Positions 1-8,617 of a DNA stretch of 64,000 bases are shown here, piece by piece. The translations under genes were made by a program, and so were the position numbers. How positions within the stretch are numbered: position 1 is the stretch's first letter; each line of letters opens with the position of its first letter. The stretch covers positions 2,294,001 to 2,358,000 of the forward strand of contig OZ239982.1 of NCBI GenBank assembly GCA_965197005.1, read 5' to 3'. Source of the stretch: G965197005 sp965197005. Lineage in GTDB: Bacteria; Pseudomonadota; Gammaproteobacteria; Pseudomonadales; Oceanobacteraceae. A model generated the notes under the pieces. It did no database searches and was not told the origin of the DNA. It saw only the letters and a program-made list of their open reading frames with translations.

Positions 1-219
1 GGATTTAAATACGAAATTGAATTTATTCAAGAAATAGACAACAACGACGAAAAAATTAACATCAACCCAGATTTAACATTATTTATCAGTCAAGATGCCA
101 AAGCCCACCTACAAGGCACCCAAATTGACTTTGTTAAAGAAGGACTCAACGCCAGTATTCAATTTAACAACCCCAATGCCAAAGACCTTTGTGGCTGTGG
201 GGAATCTTTTTCTTTATAG
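1..219 (+). CDS. A-type Fe-S carrier (IscA/SufA/HesB family), 5' end outside window
   Basis: The window opens inside this gene. Frame 1 stays open for 72 codons to a TAG at 217-219. The C-terminal end reads FNNPNAKDLCGCGESFSL, with the CGCG motif that, with an upstream Cys, holds the Fe-S cluster in A-type carriers. Family members are about 105-125 aa, so roughly the first third is missing, including the first conserved Cys. sufT starts 9 bp downstream, which suggests the last genes of a SUF operon. The protein would deliver clusters to apo-enzymes in the cytosol. The family is clear, but the subtype (SufA, IscA or ErpA) cannot be set from this fragment. Confidence 0.85.
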   Translation, partial: GFKYEIEFIQEIDNNDEKININPDLTLFISQDAKAHLQGTQIDFVKEGLNASIQFNNPNAKDLCGCGESFSL

Positions 220-228
220 GTATATACC

Positions 229-756
229 ATGCAACAAAAAATGGTCGTCGCACAAACAGACTGTCCAGCAAGAAAAGTGCCCTCTGGCGAAAAAACCATC
301 ATTCCAGCAGGCAGTTTTATAAACATCAACCAAGCACTAGGCGGTAACTATACCGTCACCCATCAAGGCAATATGCTACGCATAGATGGCACCGACGCAC
401 AAGCAATAGGACTTGAAAGTGAACAAATTCAATTTACCCCAATGCCCGACGGCAAAGTACATAAAGCTCAAGTAGAACAGGCATTACAAACCATTTTTGA
501 CCCCGAAATACCCATTAATTTACTTGATTTAGGGCTAATTTACGGCATAGATATCCAACAACAATCTGTCCATATCCACATGACCCTAACCTCCCCAACC
601 TGTGGTATGGCACCAGTTTTAGTATCCGACGTACAATACCGAGTAGGCAAAGTACCCAACGTAAAAGAAGTAAAAGTGGAACTGGTATTTGACCCTCCTT
701 GGCATAAAGACATGATGAGCGAGGCTGCACAATTAGAAGCGGGATTATTTTTTTAA
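229..756 (+). CDS. sufT: SufT, SUF-system Fe-S maturation factor (DUF59/MIP18)
   Basis: 175 aa, the usual length for SufT of SUF operons. The N-terminal half (about 1-75) is the SufT-specific part. The C-terminal half (about 78-165) is a MIP18/PaaD-like DUF59 domain with FDPEIPINLLDLGLIY and the conserved Cys motif LTSPTCGMAP. It helps mature Fe-S proteins and acts with the A-type carrier encoded 9 bp upstream. The ATG at 229 follows the previous stop closely and has only a weak AGG upstream, consistent with translation in the same operon. Known for the family: SufT affects cluster delivery to a subset of targets. The exact role here is inferred from context. Confidence 0.9.
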   Translation: MQQKMVVAQTDCPARKVPSGEKTIIPAGSFININQALGGNYTVTHQGNMLRIDGTDAQAIGLESEQIQFTPMPDGKVHKAQVEQALQTIFDPEIPINLLDLGLIYGIDIQQQSVHIHMTLTSPTCGMAPVLVSDVQYRVGKVPNVKEVKVELVFDPPWHKDMMSEAAQLEAGLFF

Positions 757-906
757 CCCCAACTTATTATCAAACAACCACAACTCAACAGAAACACCTT
801 GATGAAACCACACAAACTAACTTAGCATTGACCATTAAAACTTACACCACTAACTTAGAACAAACAAAACGGCAACCTAAACCAAACAGCCACAACTGGA
901 GCATAT

Positions 907-3561
907 ATGCCAGAACTTCACCCAGACTTACGCAATAAAGTACGCTTATTAGGCAAACTACTAGGACAAACCATTGCCCAACAGCTAGGCGACTCCATGC
1001 TCAACAAAATAGAAGCCATTCGCCAACAATCAAAACAAGCACTATCTGGCGACAAAGACGAAATACACGCACTGCTTGAACTATTAAAAAACCTACCAAA
1101 AACAGAATTAGTACCCGTTGTTCGAGCATTCAACCAATTTTTAAACTTAGCCAATATTGCCGAACAACAATTTGAAACAAGCTGGCACGCTGCACCAAGC
1201 TCAAACGACAACCTAGACACCTTATTTACCACCCTATTCGACCAACTAGCACAAACAAACAAACTCAATACCGCCAGCGAACAACTACAAACAGCGCAGA
1301 TTGAACTGGTTCTAACTGCCCACCCAACCGAAGTAACCAGACGCACCCTTATTCAAAAATACGACAAAATAAACCGCCTCCTACAACAACAAGATGACCT
1401 TAAATCCACACACCCCAAACAAACACAGATTGAACAAGAACTGGCACAAATCATTGAAGAAATTTGGTGTACAGATGAAATTCGTCAAATTCGCCCCAGT
1501 GCCGTTGACGAAGCAAAATGGGGGTTTGCAGTTATTGAAAACTCCCTATGGCATGCACTCCCCAAAAGCCTACGCCAGCTAAACGAACAACTCATAGAAA
1601 AAGGCAATCAAAGTCTGCCCCTTTTAGCCACCCCCATTCGCTTTGCATCATGGATGGGAGGCGATCGTGATGGCAACCCAAATGTAACCGCACATACCAC
1701 CCGTGAAGTGCTCTATTTAGCACGCTGGGTAGCTGCCGATTTATTTATCCAAGACATCAACAAGCTCAGCAATGAACTCTCCATGTCACATGCCTCAAAC
1801 GCATTTAAACACCAATATGCAAACAGCAATGAACCATATCGAGCCTGTTTAACTAAACTAAAACAGGCATTACAAACAACCCGCAAATGGGCAGGCAAAC
1901 AAGCACAACTTGCCGCCCAAGGACACACAACCTCACAAACACATAAAAAAGCACTTCTGCTAGATAACCAAGCCCTTATAGCACCATTAAAACAATGCTA
2001 CGACAGCCTCCAAGAACAAGGCATGCACAAAGTAGCACAAGGCGCACTCAGTGACACCCTAAGAAGAGCCGCTGTATTTGGCTTAACACTAATCAAACTA
2101 GATATGCGCCAAGAAGCCAGCCGTCATAGCGAAGTACTACAAAGCCTATGCTCACACTATCAACTGCCCGACTACCTAAGCCTAAGCGAAGCACAAAAAC
2201 AAGACTGGCTACTTAGCGAACTCAACAATCAACGTCCCTTACTACCCAATAACTGGCAACCCAATGAAAATATACAAGAAGTACTAGACAGCATGGCAAT
2301 CATCGGCTCGCCCATTGGCATTGGCATTAACTGCTACATCATCTCTATGGCAAGTCAGCCCTCAGATATTCTCGCAGTCGCCTTATTATTAAAAGCCGTT
2401 GGCGTAACCAGAGAAATTCCAATAGTCCCCCTATTTGAAACCCTTGACGACCTACAAAATGCAGCCAAACGCATGCACAACCTATGGCGCATTCCCTGGT
2501 ATCAAACCTACAGCCACAAACAGCAACAAATCATGATAGGCTACTCAGACTCCTCCAAAGACGCAGGACAAATGGCAGCAGTATGGGCGCAATACCAAGC
2601 TCAAGAAGAGCTAGCACAAACGGCCAAAAAACAACATATCAAACTTAAGTTATTTCATGGTCGTGGTGGCACAGTTGGGCGAGGCGGTGGTCCAGCTCAA
2701 CGAGCTATTTTAGCACAACCGCCCAACAGCGTTACCAACGGACTAAGAGTAACAGAGCAAGGAGAAATGATTCGCTTTAAATTTGGCATGCCAGAAGTAG
2801 CCAAACGCAGCCTTGATATTTATATGGCTGCCGTTTTACAAGCAAACCTCCTGCCCCCCATTGCGCCCCAAGCAAAATGGCGTGAGCAAATGCAACAGCT
2901 AGCAGGCATAAGCGTTACCTCTTACCGTGATATCGTTGCCCAAACACCCGAATTTGTACGCTATTTCAGAGCCGTCACACCAGAGCAAGAACTGGGCAAA
3001 CTTGCCCTTGGTAGTCGCCCTGCTAGACGCAAAAACACAGGAGGCATAGAAAGTCTGCGAGCCATTCCTTGGATTTTTGCATGGACACAAATTCGCCTAA
3101 TGCTACCTGCATGGCTAGGTGCAGAAACCGCCTTTGAGCAAGCCTTTAAAGAAGGCAAGCTAGAACAAATTAGAGAGATGTATCAAAAGTGGCCTTTTTT
3201 TACAACCTACGTTGACATGCTAGATATGGTCATTGCCAAAACCCAACCACACATTGCCTTATACTATGAAAATCGCCTAGTAGAACCTGAACTACAACCT
3301 CTTGGTGCACATTTACGCATGCGCCTAGAAAAAGCCAAACAATGTGTATTAGACATAAAACAAAACAGCGAACTCATTGCAGACAACCCCGCACTACAGC
3401 AAGCAATGCAAGTTCGCAATACCTACACAGACCCTTTGCACTATTTACAAGCAGAGCTGCTCTATCGAGAACGCAGTGAAAGCACAACCGAAGAACAAGT
3501 AGAACATGCAATTAAAATTACAATGGCAGGCATTGCTGCAGGCATGCGTAATACAGGTTAA
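907..3561 (+). CDS. ppc: Phosphoenolpyruvate carboxylase
   Basis: 884 aa, typical for bacterial PEP carboxylase. It adds bicarbonate to PEP to make oxaloacetate and so refills the TCA cycle. Visible signatures are LTAHPTEVTRRT around residue 140 (catalytic His), WMGGDRDGNPNVT around 250, FHGRGGTVGRGGGP around 585 (mobile catalytic loop), GSRPARR around 700, and the invariant C-terminus RNTG. The ATG at 907 follows a TGGAGC ribosome site. It stands alone: 150 bp with no visible gene separate it from sufT, and the next features are tRNAs on the other strand. The coding strand is strikingly rich in C and A at third positions, as in many plus-strand genes of this window. Confidence 0.98.
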   Translation: MPELHPDLRNKVRLLGKLLGQTIAQQLGDSMLNKIEAIRQQSKQALSGDKDEIHALLELLKNLPKTELVPVVRAFNQFLNLANIAEQQFETSWHAAPSSNDNLDTLFTTLFDQLAQTNKLNTASEQLQTAQIELVLTAHPTEVTRRTLIQKYDKINRLLQQQDDLKSTHPKQTQIEQELAQIIEEIWCTDEIRQIRPSAVDEAKWGFAVIENSLWHALPKSLRQLNEQLIEKGNQSLPLLATPIRFASWMGGDRDGNPNVTAHTTREVLYLARWVAADLFIQDINKLSNELSMSHASNAFKHQYANSNEPYRACLTKLKQALQTTRKWAGKQAQLAAQGHTTSQTHKKALLLDNQALIAPLKQCYDSLQEQGMHKVAQGALSDTLRRAAVFGLTLIKLDMRQEASRHSEVLQSLCSHYQLPDYLSLSEAQKQDWLLSELNNQRPLLPNNWQPNENIQEVLDSMAIIGSPIGIGINCYIISMASQPSDILAVALLLKAVGVTREIPIVPLFETLDDLQNAAKRMHNLWRIPWYQTYSHKQQQIMIGYSDSSKDAGQMAAVWAQYQAQEELAQTAKKQHIKLKLFHGRGGTVGRGGGPAQRAILAQPPNSVTNGLRVTEQGEMIRFKFGMPEVAKRSLDIYMAAVLQANLLPPIAPQAKWREQMQQLAGISVTSYRDIVAQTPEFVRYFRAVTPEQELGKLALGSRPARRKNTGGIESLRAIPWIFAWTQIRLMLPAWLGAETAFEQAFKEGKLEQIREMYQKWPFFTTYVDMLDMVIAKTQPHIALYYENRLVEPELQPLGAHLRMRLEKAKQCVLDIKQNSELIADNPALQQAMQVRNTYTDPLHYLQAELLYRERSESTTEEQVEHAIKITMAGIAAGMRNTG

Positions 3562-3671
3562 CCCTAAAAACACTTGTTATATGGCAAAAAAGTGCATGAA
3601 TTATTTAGACAAAAAAGCAGGCAATCCACATCGATTGAGAAAAAAGAAAGATATTGATTAATGGAAATAAA

Positions 3672-3748
3672 TGGCGCGCTCGGAAGGATTCGAACCTTCG
3701 ACCGCCTGGTTCGTAGCCAGGTACTCTATCCAGCTGAGCTACGAGCGC
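3672..3748 (-). tRNA. tRNA-Arg (anticodon ACG)
   Basis: The minus strand folds into a 77-nt cloverleaf. The acceptor stem pairs GCGCTCG with CGAGCGC, the anticodon stem CCTGG/CCAGG holds loop CTACGAA (anticodon ACG), and the T arm is GAAGG-TTCGAAT-CCTTC. CCA is encoded at 3674-3672. The body closely resembles E. coli tRNA-Arg(ACG). A34 is expected to be deaminated to inosine. It lies 57 bp downstream of tRNA-Ser on the same strand, so the two are probably co-transcribed. Confidence 0.97.
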
Positions 3749-3805
3749 GCATTGGGTGGCGTATTATATATATTGACGATAATTTGTCAACGACTTACGC
3801 AAAAA

Positions 3806-3895
3806 TGGCGGAGAGAGAGGGATTCGAACCCTCGATAGGGGTAAACCTATACGCCCTTAGCAGGGGCGCGCCTTCAGCCACTCGGCCATCTCTCC
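3806..3895 (-). tRNA. tRNA-Ser (anticodon GCU)
   Basis: The minus strand gives a 90-nt class II tRNA with acceptor GGAGAGA/TCTCTCC, anticodon loop CTGCTAA (GCU, reading AGC/AGU), a long variable arm, T loop TTCGAAT, discriminator G and encoded CCA at 3808-3806. tRNA-Ser next to csrA is a common gammaproteobacterial arrangement. It is the first gene of a likely two-tRNA transcript with tRNA-Arg. Confidence 0.97.
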
Positions 3896-3956
3896 GTTTA
3901 TAACAAACCCTAAGAAACTGCTTTTTGTGTTTATTTAACAGCAAGCATATTGCTTA

Positions 3957-3970
3957 GGGCGCGCATAATA
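3957..3970 (-). promoter_or_regulatory. Candidate stable-RNA promoter (-10 and GC-rich discriminator) for the tRNA pair
   Basis: On the minus strand TATTAT (3970-3965) is followed directly by GCGCGCCC (3964-3957), a G+C-rich discriminator of the kind found in stringently controlled tRNA/rRNA promoters. It lies about 60-75 bp upstream of tRNA-Ser. The -35 region is weak by eye. Assignment is by motif and position only. Confidence 0.4.
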
Positions 3971-4086
3971 CCATGCTGAATAAAAATTCATAGTCTTAAA
4001 CGTCTTGTTTTTAGATTTTTTTTACATTTTTATAAATTTCATGCCATTTAGCACAATATTTCTGGCATGCATTTAATCTAACAGAA

Positions 4087-4326
4087 TTAAACTTCCTTTT
4101 CTTGCTCGTCTGTTGGCTGCTCATCATAGCCAGCTTCTTCTCCTAAGCCTTGCTTTGCTTCTTTTTCTTCCTGTATGCGCTGATAAATCTCTTCTCTATG
4201 TACTGAGATGGTTCTAGGCGCATTGACACCCAAACGAACTTGGCTACCCTTAATACCTAATACAGTAATAGAAACGTCGTCTCCAACCATTAGGGCTTCA
4301 CCAACTCTTCTTGTTAAAATAAGCAT
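4087..4326 (-). CDS. csrA: CsrA, carbon storage regulator (RNA-binding translational regulator)
   Basis: 79 aa. The first 57 residues follow the CsrA fold closely: MLILTRRVGEALMVGDD at the start, the KGSQVRLGVNAPRTISVHR region with the RNA-contacting Arg near residue 44, and EEIYQRIQEEKEA. CsrA dimers bind GGA in mRNA leaders and alter translation or stability. The protein is about 15-18 residues longer than typical 61-65 aa homologues, with a Glu/Asp/Gln-rich tail. GAGGAG at a good distance precedes the ATG and itself contains GGA, as expected for autorepression. It lies downstream of lysC on the same strand, but a terminator at 4420-4446 separates them. A 12-bp palindrome ATTGTATACAAT at 4395-4406 lies in its leader or promoter. 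Confidence 0.97.
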   Translation of the reverse strand: MLILTRRVGEALMVGDDVSITVLGIKGSQVRLGVNAPRTISVHREEIYQRIQEEKEAKQGLGEEAGYDEQPTDEQEKEV

Positions 4327-4419
4327 GTAATACTCCTCTTTTTGCTTTTACTTTTGCTTTTTTAAAACATCTAACCCCAGATAAAGCAGGTTAAATTGTA
4401 TACAATATTTTTATCTAAT

Positions 4420-4446
4420 ATAAAAAGAGTCAATACAAGTGACTCT
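4420..4446 (-). terminator. Intrinsic terminator after lysC
   Basis: On the minus strand AGAGTCA (4446-4440), a 7-nt loop and TGACTCT (4432-4426) form a perfect 7-bp stem followed by a T run (plus-strand AAAAA at 4422-4426). It sits 99 bp past the lysC stop and would make csrA depend on its own promoter. Confidence 0.65.
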
Positions 4447-4544
4447 ATAAATTTTATATGGCATTTTAAACAGTTATAGAAAAAACGCTATCATTTTTTA
4501 TGCTCTTTTGAAATATAACAGACTGATATTACAGACCTTTTATA

Positions 4545-5789
4545 TTAAGCATGCTCTTCATCTAATGCAAATGCGGCATGCAGTGCACGCACAGCCAGTT
4601 CTAAATATCGTTCTTCAATGACAACAGAAATTTTTATTTCTGAAGTGGTAATGGCCAAAATATTAATGTTTTCTTCTGCTAAGGTATGAAACATTTTGCT
4701 TGCCACTCCAGCGTGTGAGCGCATACCGACACCAACTAAAGAAACTTTGCAAATACTGTCTGTACCCTTGGCCTCTTTAGCCCCGAGATTGTGAGCAATG
4801 TTTTGCAAAATAACAAGTGCATTATTGTAATCATTACGGTGCACGGTAAAGGTAAAGTCGGTGGTGCCATCTTCTGCTACATTCTGCACTATCATATCTA
4901 CTTCAATATTTGCGTCACTAATGGGCACTAAGATTTTTGAAGCAACGCCTGGAATATCAGGGACTTTTTTAATGGTTAATTTGGCTTCATCACGATTAAA
5001 CGCAATACCTGAAATCAATGCATTTTCCACTTTTGAATTTTCCTCCATTGTAATCAGTGTTCCTTCCCCTTCGCTAAAGCTCGATAACACACGCAAGGGA
5101 ACTTTATATTTACCTGCAAATTCTACCGCTCGAATTTGCAATACCTTAGAACCAAGACTAGCCATTTCTAGCATTTCTTCAAAGGTAATTTGGCTCATGC
5201 GCTGTGCTTTAGGCTCTACTCTTGGATCTGTGGTATAGACACCATCAACGTCTGTATAAATTTGACATTCATCTGCTTTGAGTGCGGCAGCTAAGGCAAC
5301 GCCTGTGGTATCAGAACCACCTCGCCCTAAGGTGGTAATATCCTGTTCATCATTCATACCTTGAAAACCTGCAACAATGACGACTTCACCTCTATTAAGA
5401 TGCTTTTGCATGCGCTCTGTTGCAATATTCTCAATGCGTGCTTTGTTGTAGGCTTTATCAGTTTTAATCCCAACTTGCCAACCTGTATAAGAACGGGCAG
5501 GGATACCAATTTTTTTCAGTGCCATTGCCAATAGTGCAATGGTTACCTGCTCCCCTGTTGAAAGCAAAACATCTAGCTCTCTTGGCTCTGGTTGTTTATC
5601 ACTGATGGCATCTGCTAAACCAATCAGTCGATTGGTTTCGCCACTCATGGCTGAGACCACAACCACTAGTTGATGATTTTGCTGATGAAAAACTTTTATT
5701 TTTTCTGCTACCGCTTGAATTCGGTCAACACTACCAACCGATGTTCCACCATACTTTTGTACCAATAATGCCATTTTTTTAGTTGCCAT
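4545..5789 (-). CDS. lysC: Aspartate kinase (class with two ACT domains)
   Basis: 414 aa at the longest start. It phosphorylates aspartate, the first step toward Lys, Thr, Met and diaminopimelate. The kinase domain (about 5-245) begins LLVQKYGGTSVGS and contains TTLGRGGSDTTGVALA. Two ACT domains (about 265-410) bind allosteric amino acids. The start is ambiguous. ATG at 5789 gives MATKKM and ATG at 5774 gives MALLVQKYGG, which matches known LysC N-termini better. AGGA lies too near the first and rather far from the second. The gene lies 58 bp downstream of alaS, the order found in many gammaproteobacteria. Confidence 0.97.
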   Translation of the reverse strand: MATKKMALLVQKYGGTSVGSVDRIQAVAEKIKVFHQQNHQLVVVVSAMSGETNRLIGLADAISDKQPEPRELDVLLSTGEQVTIALLAMALKKIGIPARSYTGWQVGIKTDKAYNKARIENIATERMQKHLNRGEVVIVAGFQGMNDEQDITTLGRGGSDTTGVALAAALKADECQIYTDVDGVYTTDPRVEPKAQRMSQITFEEMLEMASLGSKVLQIRAVEFAGKYKVPLRVLSSFSEGEGTLITMEENSKVENALISGIAFNRDEAKLTIKKVPDIPGVASKILVPISDANIEVDMIVQNVAEDGTTDFTFTVHRNDYNNALVILQNIAHNLGAKEAKGTDSICKVSLVGVGMRSHAGVASKMFHTLAEENINILAITTSEIKISVVIEERYLELAVRALHAAFALDEEHA

Positions 5790-5847
5790 TCCTAGGAAGA
5801 GTTAAAGGCGCATATTAAACACTAATTGCTTATTAATTAAAAGGATT

Positions 5848-8484
5848 TTAATTATCAAGCTGTGATTTTGCCCACTGTTTAAAATGCGCTAATGCGGCAT
5901 CAATGCCTGCAGGATTTTGCCCACCTGCTTGAGCCATTTCTGGCTTACCGCCCCCACGGCCATCAACCAAAGGTGCGCATTGCTTGATTGCCTCGCCTGC
6001 TTTAATGGTATTGCTTAACGTTTTGCTAACGCCCGCTAAGAGTGTTACTTTGCCTTGATTTTCTGTAGCCAATAAAATAATGCTGTCTTTGGCTAATTTA
6101 TTTTTAAGCTGATCTAGGGTATTTCTCAGTGCAGGGACATCTAAGTTATCCAACTTAACTGCAAGTATATCTATACCATTGATGCTTTCTGCTTGATTAA
6201 CCAAATCACTGCCCTGACTGGCTGCCAGTTTATTTTTAAGTTGCTCTAGCTCTTTTTCAATATCACGATTATGTTTGAGTAAGGCGGTGAGTTTATGGTG
6301 TAGCTTATCAGGACTGACTTTTAAGCTGTGCGCCAGTTGTTTTTGCTCATCTAGCTGCTTATCAATCCAAGTCAATGCGGGCACACCAGCTAAAGCCTCT
6401 ATTCGTCTCACTCCTTGCGCCACTCCTGTCTCAGAAGTAATTTTAAAAACCCCTAGGTCTCCTGTACGACTAGCATGAGTACCACCACATAGCTCAATAG
6501 AAAATTGCTCTTCGCCCATACTTAACACTCGCACTTGTTCGTCATATTTCTCGCCAAACAATGCCATTGCGCCTGTGGCTTTGGCTTCTTCTATATTCAT
6601 TATCTGTGTTTTTATTGGCGTATTGGCGCGTATTTGTTGATTTACAATTTGCTCAATTTGTACCAGCTCTAAGTGACTTATGGATTGTAAATGTGAAAAG
6701 TCAAAACGCAGTTTATCAAAACTAACCAATGACCCTTTTTGTGCCACATGTGTACCTAATACTTGACGCAAAGCGGCATGCAATAAGTGAGTTGCTGAAT
6801 GATGCAAGCGTATGGCTTGACGTTTTTCGGTATTAATTTGTGCATTGACACTATCACCTACTTGTATACACCCAGATTGCAGTTGCCCATAATGAATATA
6901 GGTTTTTTGCTGTTTGCTGGTATCTAGCACATCAAAAACACTATGCTCATTGTACAATTTGCCAGTATCACCAATTTGTCCACCAGACTCTGCATAAAAA
7001 ACACTTTTATCTAATATAATTTGACCTTGCTCTTGTGCATTCAAACAGGTTACTGCTTTTCCTTGCTTAAATAACGCCAAAACCTTAGCTTGGTTATGCT
7101 CTTGTGTATAACCTAAAAATTCGGTCTCTCCTTGTACATCAATTTGAGCTTGATTACTTGCCTTAAATTGCCCTGAGGCACGAGCAGTTTGTTTTTGCAT
7201 TTGCATGGCTTTTGCAAAACCTGCCTCATCAACTTTAAGTTTGCGCTCCCGTGCCACATCAGAGGTTAAATCAAAAGGAAAACCATAGGTATCGTACAGC
7301 TTAAATACCAATTCTCCTGACAGTGTATCTCCTTTTAAATTAGCAATCGCATCATTTAAAAGGCTCATACCACGCTCAAGTGTTTTTGCAAATTGCTCTT
7401 CTTCCAAGCGCAAAACCTTTTCAACATGTCCCTGTAGTTTACTTAGCTCAGGATATGCGTCACCCATTTGCGCAACCAAAGCAGGGACAAGTTTGGCAAA
7501 AAAGCCATTGTGTGCACCCAATTTATGTCCATGGCGTACGGCTCGGCGAATAATTCGCCGTAATACATAGCCCCGACCTTCATTAGCAGGCAATACGCCG
7601 TCTACAATTAAAAAGGCGGTGGAGCGAATATGATCAGCTATCACTTTAAGTGAAGGCTCATCTGCCTGCTGGCAACCTGTTATCTTTTGGGCTGACTGAA
7701 TTAAGGCTTGAAATAAGTCAATCTCGTAATTGCTATGTACATTTTGCAAAATAGCTGCAATGCGCTCTAAACCCATACCCGTATCAACTGATGGTTTGGG
7801 CAAAGGACGCATTTCTCCATCTGTTTGACGATCATACTGCATGAAAACTAAATTCCAGATTTCAATAAAGCGATCACCATCTTCTTCTGCTGACCCAGGA
7901 GGGCCTCCCCAAATATGTTCGCCATGGTCATAGAATATTTCTGAGCAAGGGCCACAGGGACCTGTATCACCCATTTGCCAAAAGTTATCTGAGGCATATT
8001 CACTACCTTTGTTGTCGCCAATACGAATAATTTTTTCCTGAGGCAAGCCAATTTTCTTATGCCAAATATCGTAGGCTTCATCATCTTGAGCGTAAACGGT
8101 CACCAGCAACTTTTCTATAGGTAGGTTTAGCCATTTTTCAGCCGTTAAAAATGTCCAAGCATACTCAATAGCCGCTTCTTTAAAGTAATCGCCAAAGCTA
8201 AAATTACCCAGCATTTCAAAAAAGGTATGATGACGTGCTGTATAGCCCACATTTTCTAAGTCATTATGCTTACCACCTGCACGCACACAACGCTGGGAGG
8301 TAGTCGCACGCTGATAAGAGCGGACATCTTGACCTAAAAAACAATCCTTAAACTGCACCATGCCCGCATTGGTAAATAGCAAAGTTGGATCATTACTAGG
8401 AACTAATGAGCTGGAAGAGACCACCTCATGGGATTGTGCTTTAAAGTAATCTAAAAAAGCCTGTCGAAGTTTGGAAGTGTGCAT
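5848..8484 (-). CDS. alaS: Alanyl-tRNA synthetase
   Basis: 878 aa, the normal length. It charges tRNA-Ala and edits mischarged Ser and Gly. The class II catalytic core (about 1-450) starts MHTSKLRQAFLDYFK. The editing domain carries HHSATHLLHAAL (HxxxH zinc ligands, about residue 560) and CGGTHASRTGD (about 665). The C-Ala domain is near the end, with GGRGGGKPEMAQAG-type glycines. lysC follows 58 bp downstream. A promoter with a consensus -10 lies just upstream, back to back with that of the divergent gene at 8618. Confidence 0.98.
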   Translation of the reverse strand: MHTSKLRQAFLDYFKAQSHEVVSSSSLVPSNDPTLLFTNAGMVQFKDCFLGQDVRSYQRATTSQRCVRAGGKHNDLENVGYTARHHTFFEMLGNFSFGDYFKEAAIEYAWTFLTAEKWLNLPIEKLLVTVYAQDDEAYDIWHKKIGLPQEKIIRIGDNKGSEYASDNFWQMGDTGPCGPCSEIFYDHGEHIWGGPPGSAEEDGDRFIEIWNLVFMQYDRQTDGEMRPLPKPSVDTGMGLERIAAILQNVHSNYEIDLFQALIQSAQKITGCQQADEPSLKVIADHIRSTAFLIVDGVLPANEGRGYVLRRIIRRAVRHGHKLGAHNGFFAKLVPALVAQMGDAYPELSKLQGHVEKVLRLEEEQFAKTLERGMSLLNDAIANLKGDTLSGELVFKLYDTYGFPFDLTSDVARERKLKVDEAGFAKAMQMQKQTARASGQFKASNQAQIDVQGETEFLGYTQEHNQAKVLALFKQGKAVTCLNAQEQGQIILDKSVFYAESGGQIGDTGKLYNEHSVFDVLDTSKQQKTYIHYGQLQSGCIQVGDSVNAQINTEKRQAIRLHHSATHLLHAALRQVLGTHVAQKGSLVSFDKLRFDFSHLQSISHLELVQIEQIVNQQIRANTPIKTQIMNIEEAKATGAMALFGEKYDEQVRVLSMGEEQFSIELCGGTHASRTGDLGVFKITSETGVAQGVRRIEALAGVPALTWIDKQLDEQKQLAHSLKVSPDKLHHKLTALLKHNRDIEKELEQLKNKLAASQGSDLVNQAESINGIDILAVKLDNLDVPALRNTLDQLKNKLAKDSIILLATENQGKVTLLAGVSKTLSNTIKAGEAIKQCAPLVDGRGGGKPEMAQAGGQNPAGIDAALAHFKQWAKSQLDN

Positions 8485-8531
8485 AAAAAGTCTACATTAG
8501 GTGCATAAAAGAAAAATTTAAATATTGCGCT

Positions 8532-8561
8532 ATTATAAACAGGGCTTGGCTATTGTGTCAG
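8532..8561 (-). promoter_or_regulatory. alaS: Candidate sigma70 promoter for alaS
   Basis: Minus strand: CTGACA (8561-8556), 18-bp spacer, TATAAT (8537-8532), about 48 bp upstream of the alaS ATG. Its -35 overlaps the -35 of the opposing promoter for the gene at 8618, so the two divergent promoters may compete. Confidence 0.55.
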
Positions 8562-8580
8562 CGTATTTTTGCTTTACAAT
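8553..8580 (+). promoter_or_regulatory. Candidate sigma70 promoter for the secreted protein at 8618
   Basis: TTGTGT (8553-8558), 16-bp spacer, TACAAT (8575-8580), 37 bp before the ATG. The TTTGCTTTACAAT segment is almost identical to that of the metG promoter at 19177-19190. Confidence 0.5.
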
Positions 8581-8617
8581 CTGTGCATATTTAATTTTAA
8601 AAAATTAGGAAGATAAC

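Noticed and set aside
3661..3903. Plus-strand ORF over the tRNA pair
   Set aside because: It is the antisense of tRNA-Arg and tRNA-Ser; spurious ORFs of this type are common across tRNA genes.
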